From assembly GCA_015055655.1 (NCBI GenBank), contig SVHW01000007.1, forward strand, positions 23,362-87,361: a DNA stretch of 64,000 bases, written 5' to 3'. The stretch comes from Clostridiales bacterium (lineage in GTDB: Bacteria > Bacillota > Clostridia > Christensenellales > Borkfalkiaceae). How positions within the stretch are numbered: position 1 is the stretch's first letter; each line of letters begins with the position of its first letter. The notes beneath the pieces are model-generated. The model searched no databases. It saw only the letters and a program-made list of their open reading frames with translations, and was not told where the DNA came from. The position numbers were made by a program, and so were the translations under genes. Positions 59,936 to 64,000 of the stretch are shown piece after piece.

Positions 59936-61303
59936 ATGCAACAAGAAATTCCTTATAAAATATATTTAGAAGAAGACGAGCTGCCTTACTCGTGGATGAA
60001 CCTCCGCGCGTATATGGATAAAAAGCCCGCGCCCCTTCTCGACCCTGCCACTATGCAACCGATTACGCAAGAGGCGCTTTCCAAAGTGTTCTGCGAAGAA
60101 CTTGCCAAGCAGGAATTGGACGATACGACGAAGCTGATAGAAATCCCGAAAGAAATCCGCGATTTCTATAAAATGTACCGCCCTGCGCCACTCGTACGCG
60201 CGTACTGTTTGGAAAAGAAGTTGGGCACGCCTGCGCACATCTATTATAAATTCGAAGGGAACAACACCAGCGGCAGCCATAAGCTCAATTCCGCCATCGC
60301 GCAAGCGTATTACGCCAAGCAACAAGGGCTGAAAGGCGTAACGACGGAAACGGGCGCCGGACAATGGGGCACGGCTCTGTCTATGGCTTGCTCCTACTTT
60401 GGCCTTGATTGTCAAGTATTTATGGTGAAATGTTCGTACGAGCAAAAACCGTTTAGAAGGGAAGTTATGCGCACGTACGGCGCGCACGTCACCCCCTCCC
60501 CGTCCACGACGACGGCGGTGGGCAGAAAAATCTTGGAAGAATTCCCCGGCACGAACGGCAGCTTGGGCTGCGCTATTTCCGAAGCCGTAGAAGCTTCCTC
60601 TCGCGACGAGGGTTACCGCTACGTTTTGGGCAGCGTGCTCAATCAAGTGCTTTTGCACCAATCAATTATCGGTTTGGAAGCAAAAACCGCGCTGGATAAA
60701 TACGGCGTAAAGGCGGATATCGTCATCGGTTGCGCCGGAGGCGGTTCTAACCTTGGCGGCTTGATTACGCCGTTTATGGCAGAACAGTTGGAAGGCAAAG
60801 CCAAATATCAATTTATCGCCGTTGAACCTGCCACCTGCCCCACCTTAACGCGCGGCACGTACGCGTACGATTATTGCGATACGGGTAAAATTTGTCCCCT
60901 GTCCAAAATGTACACGCTGGGCAGCGGCTTTATCCCTGCCGCCAGCCACGCAGGCGGATTGCGCTATCACGGTATGACGAGCGTCCTTTCCGAATTATAC
61001 GACCAAGGCCTTATGGAAGCGAGAGCCGTAAAACAAACGGAAGTTTTCGAGGCGGCGGAATATTTCGCGCGTATTGAAGGCATCTTACCTGCGCCGGAAA
61101 GCGCGCACGCCATTAAAGTGGCCATGGACGAGGCTATCAAATGCAAAGAAACGGGCGAAGAAAAGGTTATCGTATTCGGCTTGACGGGAACGGGATATTT
61201 CGATATGATGAGTTATGAAAAATTCCACGACGGCAAAATGGTAAACTATACGCCTACCGACGAAGAAATTGATACGGCGATTGCAAAATTACCGAAATTT
61301 TAA
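59936..61303 (+). CDS. trpB: TrpB2-type tryptophan synthase beta-like enzyme
   Basis: 455 residues from the ATG behind AGGAGAAAGG. It belongs to the longer TrpB2 group, which makes tryptophan from indole and serine without TrpA. PLP Lys in GSHKLNSA, ETGAGQWGTAL, the phosphate loop CAGGGSNLGG, and HAGGLRYHGMTSVLS near the C-terminus. No trpA or other trp genes are nearby, so it probably salvages indole. The Trp T-box upstream supports the assignment. Confidence 0.95.
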   Translation: MQQEIPYKIYLEEDELPYSWMNLRAYMDKKPAPLLDPATMQPITQEALSKVFCEELAKQELDDTTKLIEIPKEIRDFYKMYRPAPLVRAYCLEKKLGTPAHIYYKFEGNNTSGSHKLNSAIAQAYYAKQQGLKGVTTETGAGQWGTALSMACSYFGLDCQVFMVKCSYEQKPFRREVMRTYGAHVTPSPSTTTAVGRKILEEFPGTNGSLGCAISEAVEASSRDEGYRYVLGSVLNQVLLHQSIIGLEAKTALDKYGVKADIVIGCAGGGSNLGGLITPFMAEQLEGKAKYQFIAVEPATCPTLTRGTYAYDYCDTGKICPLSKMYTLGSGFIPAASHAGGLRYHGMTSVLSELYDQGLMEARAVKQTEVFEAAEYFARIEGILPAPESAHAIKVAMDEAIKCKETGEEKVIVFGLTGTGYFDMMSYEKFHDGKMVNYTPTDEEIDTAIAKLPKF

Positions 61304-61319
61304 TAGAGCGTTTTGCATT

Positions 61320-61358
61320 GCGGCGGACGACATATGTCGTCCGCCGCCTATTTTTTTT
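61320..61358 (+). terminator. trpB terminator
   Basis: A near-perfect palindrome CGGCGGACGACA / TGTCGTCCGCCG with almost no loop, then eight T residues. Confidence 0.9.
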
Positions 61359-61379
61359 CGCGCAAAAACTCCCCTATCG

Positions 61380-61625
61380 AACGTCTTTTTTTCGTCTGTC
61401 GTATCTTGGTGAAAACGCCCGATTTTTCCGCGCGTTTGTCGTATGGGGGCAACCACAACTGCGGTTGCCCCCATACGCGCTTTTTCGCCGCATTTCGCCG
61501 CCCGATTTTTGTCGTATGTAGCAACGGGCATATTTGCTGCTACCCTCACTTTTCGTAAAAAGCGCGCGTTGGAAAATACGTAACCGATTGCAAACACTTT
61601 ATCGGTGAAAAGCAAACGAAAAAAG
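61380..61625. other. hairpin-rich intergenic stretch
   Basis: No gene seen. Three segments each begin with TGTCGTAT. The second forms a 15-bp perfect hairpin, CGTATGGGGGCAACC / GGTTGCCCCCATACG, with an 8-nt loop (61440-61477). The third has GTAGCA/TGCTAC-type pairing. The pattern suggests short interspersed elements or leftover terminators. Confidence 0.6.
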
Positions 61626-61629
61626 CTTT

Positions 61630-61672
61630 AAGACAAAAAATAACCCAACCTGATTTTTGCCTCTGGTTGGGT
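61630..61672 (-). terminator. terminator of the tRNA-Ala transcript
   Basis: ACCCAACC / GGTTGGGT stem; on the minus strand TTATTTTTTG follows. It lies beyond the two 163-bp units, so these would be part of the tRNA-Ala primary transcript. Confidence 0.75.
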
Positions 61673-61677
61673 GCTTT

Positions 61678-62001
61678 TGGTGGACTTGGGCGTGTGAAAT
61701 ACGCACCGAGGACACCAAATATTATTAGGGTTCCCGAAAATATTTTGTGAAACAAAAGATTTTTGGGAAAAAGGAAGGGCAGGCTCATAGGTCAAGCCGT
61801 TGCAGTAGCAACGGTGGACGAAATAGCCTTGCCCTGACGTGGCGGACTTGGGAGTGTGAAATACGCACCGAGGACACCAAATATTATTAGGGTTCCCGAA
61901 AAGATTTTGCATAGCAAAAGATTTTTGGGAAAAAGGAAGGGCAGGCTCATAGGTCAAGCCGTTGCAGCAGCAACGGTGGACGAAATAGCCTTGCCCTGAC
62001 G
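61678..62001 (-). repeat. two tandem units of about 163 bp directly after tRNA-Ala
   Basis: Unit 1 is 61678-61840 and unit 2 is 61841-62001, about 95 per cent alike by eye. In the minus direction each begins just after a TCCACCA or TCCGCCA, the same seven bases that end the tRNA-Ala gene, so every junction carries a tRNA 3'-end sequence. Each unit contains GTTGC...GCAAC and GGGCAAGG...CCTGCCC-type pairing. The reading frame through them runs on from the tRNA and is not believed to be a gene. Confidence 0.85.
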
Positions 62002-62077
62002 TGGTGGAGCTAAGGGGAGTCGAACCCCTGACCTTTTGAATGCCATTCAAACGCGCTACCAACTGCGCTATAACCCC
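62002..62077 (-). tRNA. tRNA-Ala (anticodon GGC)
   Basis: 76 nt with encoded CCA. Cloverleaf: acceptor GGGGTTA/TAGCTCC containing the G3-U70 pair diagnostic of tRNA-Ala; D stem GCGC/GCGC; anticodon arm TTTGA-ATGGCAT-TCAAA giving GGC; T arm AGGGG-TTCGACT-CCCCT. Confidence 0.97.
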
Positions 62078-62086
62078 GTTTGCCTT

Positions 62087-62116
62087 ATTATAATCGAAAA
62101 AATATGTGTTCGTCAA
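62087..62116 (-). promoter_or_regulatory. promoter of tRNA-Ala
   Basis: Minus strand: TTGACG, 18-bp spacer, TATAAT, ending 9 bp before the tRNA. Confidence 0.8.
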
Positions 62117-62165
62117 TCCCTTTTGAATATTTTTACGAAAATTTTTTCATTGCCTAAAAAACAGG

Positions 62166-62194
62166 TTGACAAATTCTCTATGAAATGCTATAAT
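62166..62194 (+). promoter_or_regulatory. consensus promoter of tRNA-Val
   Basis: TTGACA, 17-bp spacer, TATAAT, both perfect; divergent from the tRNA-Ala promoter. Confidence 0.92.
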
Positions 62195-62210
62195 AAATTT
62201 ACTGAATTTT

Positions 62211-62288
62211 GGAGGCATAGTCTCAGTTGGTTAGAGCGCTCGCTTCACATGCGAGAGGTCACAGGTTCAAGTCCTGTTGTCTCCACCA
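62211..62288 (+). tRNA. tRNA-Val (anticodon CAC)
   Basis: 78 nt with encoded CCA. Acceptor GGAGGCA/TGTCTCC, anticodon arm CTCGC-TTCACAT-GCGAG giving CAC, T arm ACAGG-TTCAAGT-CCTGT. The D stem reads GTCTC against GAGC, one base more than the usual GCTC/GAGC, so it has a bulge or inserted T. Confidence 0.93.
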
Positions 62289-62314
62289 AAAGGGCAAAGC
62301 TCCCTTCCATCCTT

Positions 62315-62343
62315 GGGGACGGCTATTTGCCGCCCCCTATTTT
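62315..62343 (+). terminator. tRNA-Val terminator
   Basis: GGGGACGGC / GCCGCCCCC stem with one mismatch, then TATTTT. It lies between the tRNA and the decarboxylase ATG. Confidence 0.7.
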
Positions 62344-62362
62344 CTCAAACGCAGGTGTTTTT

Positions 62363-63535
62363 ATGAAACAATTACGTTTTCAGCTCCCGAAAGATTTGCA
62401 AAAAGAACTTACCTCTTTGGACGTCACCATAGAGGCTGCTTCTTTTTACCAAAAAACGGAAAAAGCTGTAAAACGGATGTTCGGCTATCCTGCGCACCAC
62501 GTACCTTTATCCCCCGCCACGCAATATTTGCTGTTGATGCACTACGCCGCCCCCTTTTCCAATAACTGCGGCGACGTGGACGAGCGCGGCAATTATTCTA
62601 TGGACACCAAAGACGTGGAGAAAAAAATCTTACACTTGTACGCCCAAAAATTCGATATGGGCGACGACGTTTGGGGATACGTAACAAGCGGCGGTTCAGA
62701 AAGCAATTCTTGCGGAATTGCGTTGGCGTTTAACAAATACCCTAACGGTATCCTCTATTATTCGCAAGCGGCACACTATTCGGTGGCAAAAAGCGCACGC
62801 TTGTATCCGCACGAAGAAATTCCTTCCATCGGCAAAGACGTGATGAACGTGGAAGTGCTGCTGGATAAAATCGCTAAAAATTGGGCAAGCAACCGCAGCC
62901 CTGCCAATATCGTTTTAACCCACGGCACGACAAAATACGGCGCGTGCGACGACGTAGACGCTATCGTGGCTTTTTTGCGCGAACGGGAAATCCCCTATTA
63001 CATCCACGTGGACGCGGCGCTCTTCGGCGGCATCCCCAACAACCAAATCGACGCGCCGTTATTGCAAAACGCCAATGCGCGCGGCATCGATTCCGTTTGC
63101 GTGAGTTTGCATAAATACGTAGGTTTCCCCGACGTGCACTCCGTATTCGTATCTACGCACAAGCCGTGCAGTTCTGCCATTGCCTATATCGGACAACACG
63201 ATACGACGGTGACGGGTTCTCGCTCTATCCCTGCTTTTGCGTTATATAACCATATCAAAGAGCAGCTGTTTCATTGCCCGAAAAACGAGTATATTCAAAA
63301 CGTACAATATTTTGAAAACTTATTATCCGCCGAACAAGTGCCTTATTATCGCGCGCCGCAAAGCAATATCTTCGTCTTTGACGCGCCCAACGAGGAAACG
63401 ACAAAACGCTTCCAATTGTCAACCTTTACGGAAATGGTAAACGGCACAGAACAAGCAAAAGCGCACGCCATTATTTTCCCCCACCACGGCAAAAAACAAA
63501 TGACGGAATTAGCGCAAGCTTTGAAAAACAATTAA
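62363..63535 (+). CDS. group II PLP-dependent decarboxylase (histidine/glutamate decarboxylase-like)
   Basis: 390 residues from the ATG behind CAGGTG. Motifs: YVTSGGSESNSCGIALA, AAHYSVAKSAR (His stacking on PLP), THGTTKYGACDDV, HVDAALFGG (PLP Asp), and the PLP Lys in VSLHKYVGFPDVHS. This layout matches the pyridoxal histidine decarboxylase group; the amino acid substrate cannot be assigned with confidence. No amino-acid/amine antiporter is next to it. The frame extends upstream through tRNA-Val, which is not coding. Confidence 0.88.
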   Translation: MKQLRFQLPKDLQKELTSLDVTIEAASFYQKTEKAVKRMFGYPAHHVPLSPATQYLLLMHYAAPFSNNCGDVDERGNYSMDTKDVEKKILHLYAQKFDMGDDVWGYVTSGGSESNSCGIALAFNKYPNGILYYSQAAHYSVAKSARLYPHEEIPSIGKDVMNVEVLLDKIAKNWASNRSPANIVLTHGTTKYGACDDVDAIVAFLREREIPYYIHVDAALFGGIPNNQIDAPLLQNANARGIDSVCVSLHKYVGFPDVHSVFVSTHKPCSSAIAYIGQHDTTVTGSRSIPAFALYNHIKEQLFHCPKNEYIQNVQYFENLLSAEQVPYYRAPQSNIFVFDAPNEETTKRFQLSTFTEMVNGTEQAKAHAIIFPHHGKKQMTELAQALKNN

Positions 63536-63542
63536 AGACCTT

Positions 63543-63568
63543 TAAAAGCGTCCTGTGGGCGCTTTTTC
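63543..63568 (+). terminator. decarboxylase terminator
   Basis: AAAAGCG / CGCTTTT stem with T-run, 8 bp after the stop. Confidence 0.75.
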
Positions 63569-63573
63569 TTATA

Positions 63574-63610
63574 AAAACTCTCGACAAAATTTCTTTGTCG
63601 AGAGTTTTTG
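63574..63610 (-). terminator. terminator of the 44-residue ORF (bidirectional hairpin)
   Basis: 15-bp perfect stem AAAACTCTCGACAAA / TTTGTCGAGAGTTTT, 5-nt loop, T-tracts on both sides. Confidence 0.88.
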
Positions 63611-63614
63611 TTTT

Positions 63615-63749
63615 TTAATTTTCTACGTCTTCTACTAGCAATCTAAATTCTTTTCCCCCAACCAATCTTATTTTTAACGTATTTTCCTTTTCTCTTGAAA
63701 ATAACGCGGGTATTTCTTCCCTTAATATTTCCGCTATTATTGCAAACAT
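63615..63749 (-). CDS. 44-residue hypothetical protein
   Basis: It starts at an ATG 8 nt after AGGAG and ends directly before a strong terminator, so it is placed like a real gene. The sequence opens MFAIIAEILREEIPALFSRE and ends GGKEFRLLVEDVEN; it is amphipathic and not obviously membrane-bound. The family is not recognised. Confidence 0.5.
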   Translation of the reverse strand: MFAIIAEILREEIPALFSREKENTLKIRLVGGKEFRLLVEDVEN

Positions 63750-63780
63750 CTTGCTTACTCCTATTTCTTTTTTGTCTTTT

Positions 63781-64000
63781 TTCACTCAGCCCTTTCTCGC
63801 TCGTCGCGTGAACCAACGTGAACACGTCGTTTCTTCTTACCAATTACACCAAAGCCCCCGCCTCGTTTGAGGCGGGGGCTTTGGTGTACCCGTATTGCAT
63901 TTTGGCTTCGCCAAAGCTTCCTCGCTCGCCTACTCTTTCGTTTTTTTCACTTAACCCTTTCTCGCTCGTCGCGTGAACCAACGTGAACACGTTGTTTCTT
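63781..64000. repeat. direct repeats flanking a 19-bp palindrome at the right edge
   Basis: A segment of about 55 bp with CCCTTTCTCGCTCGTCGCG and GAACCAACGTGAACACG occurs at about 63781-63837 and again at 63946-64000, 165 bp apart. Between them is a perfect 19-bp inverted repeat with a 4-nt loop (63846-63887, GCCCCCGCCTC core) and a small TTTGGC/GCCAAA hairpin. The second copy is cut by the window end, so the array may continue. Confidence 0.8.

Noticed and set aside
61628..62116. A 162-codon minus-strand frame covering tRNA-Ala and the 163-bp units
   Set aside because: It reads through the tRNA gene, a well-known source of false proteins, and has no ribosome site.
62036..62362. Upstream extension of the decarboxylase frame through tRNA-Val
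   Set aside because: The extension is non-coding tRNA and promoter DNA; homology to decarboxylases begins after the ATG at 62363.

Overview
The window reads as a chromosomal segment of an anaerobic, low-to-mid G+C Gram-positive bacterium, most likely an uncultured gut member of the Clostridia. The signs are the Firmicutes block yicC-gmk-rpoZ-priA-def-fmt-rsmB-rlmN-rpe-rpmB-asp23-yloV-recG, a T-box riboswitch, near-consensus sigma-A promoters with 17-bp spacers, 4-Cys forms of L28 and L31, superoxide reductase, a rubredoxin fusion and a ferredoxin-dependent indolepyruvate oxidoreductase. The taxonomic placement is inference. Almost every gene from 0 to 57.7 kb is on the minus strand; from 58 kb most genes are on the plus strand.

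Layout, left to right. 0-14 kb: a lone HisIE whose HisI half has lost its metal ligands, then the housekeeping block (repair, fatty-acid kinase-like, ribosomal proteins, tRNA formylation/deformylation, replication restart, omega subunit, guanylate kinase). 14-16 kb: a CFI-box zinc-ribbon protein whose promoter carries a palindrome exactly between its -35 and -10, a roughly 375-bp higher-order tandem repeat, and a divergent small XRE regulator. 16-21.5 kb: ligA, pcrA (apparently leaderless), a small unknown gene and rpsU, which is too short for routine ORF cut-offs. 21.6-26 kb: an oxygen-defence pair (superoxide reductase and flavin reductase-rubredoxin), then a run ending in luxS, nitroreductase and a TIM-barrel isomerase. 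26-30.6 kb: an aryl-acid fermentation operon (PaaI thioesterase, IorA, IorB, PaaK, ACT protein). 30.7-32.7 kb: RluA-type synthase, a rhomboid-like membrane protein and a small unknown gene.

32.8-34.1 kb holds a complete-looking retron: a strong promoter, a 257-nt structured msr-msd region with matching a1/a2 ends, and a retron-type reverse transcriptase. No effector gene is evident next to it. It lies beside a frameshifted tail fragment of an rlmD-like gene. 34.5-40.3 kb: rlmD, a DUF5685 / J-domain-like / membrane protein cassette, threonine synthase and a small P-loop protein.

40.6-50.1 kb is one 3161-residue lipoprotein with ten Cys-rich repeats, about fourteen Fn3-like repeats and several carbohydrate-binding-like modules; it is insulated by terminators and driven by a consensus promoter. 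50.4-57.7 kb: aminotransferase, an XRE remnant, grpE without its usual partners, yhbY with a duplicated leader, obg, prfA, a DUF1385-PrmC fusion and rpmE. 58-64 kb: a dehydrogenase, a phosphodiesterase, a Trp T-box controlling TrpB2, repeat-rich intergenic DNA around tRNA-Ala(GGC), tRNA-Val(CAC), a PLP decarboxylase, a 44-residue ORF and a palindrome-bearing repeat at the right edge.

The most notable items are the retron with no visible effector, the giant repeat lipoprotein, and several repeat families in intergenic DNA (111-bp higher-order repeat; 163-bp units following tRNA-Ala; a roughly 55-bp dispersed element that has duplicated the yhbY leader).
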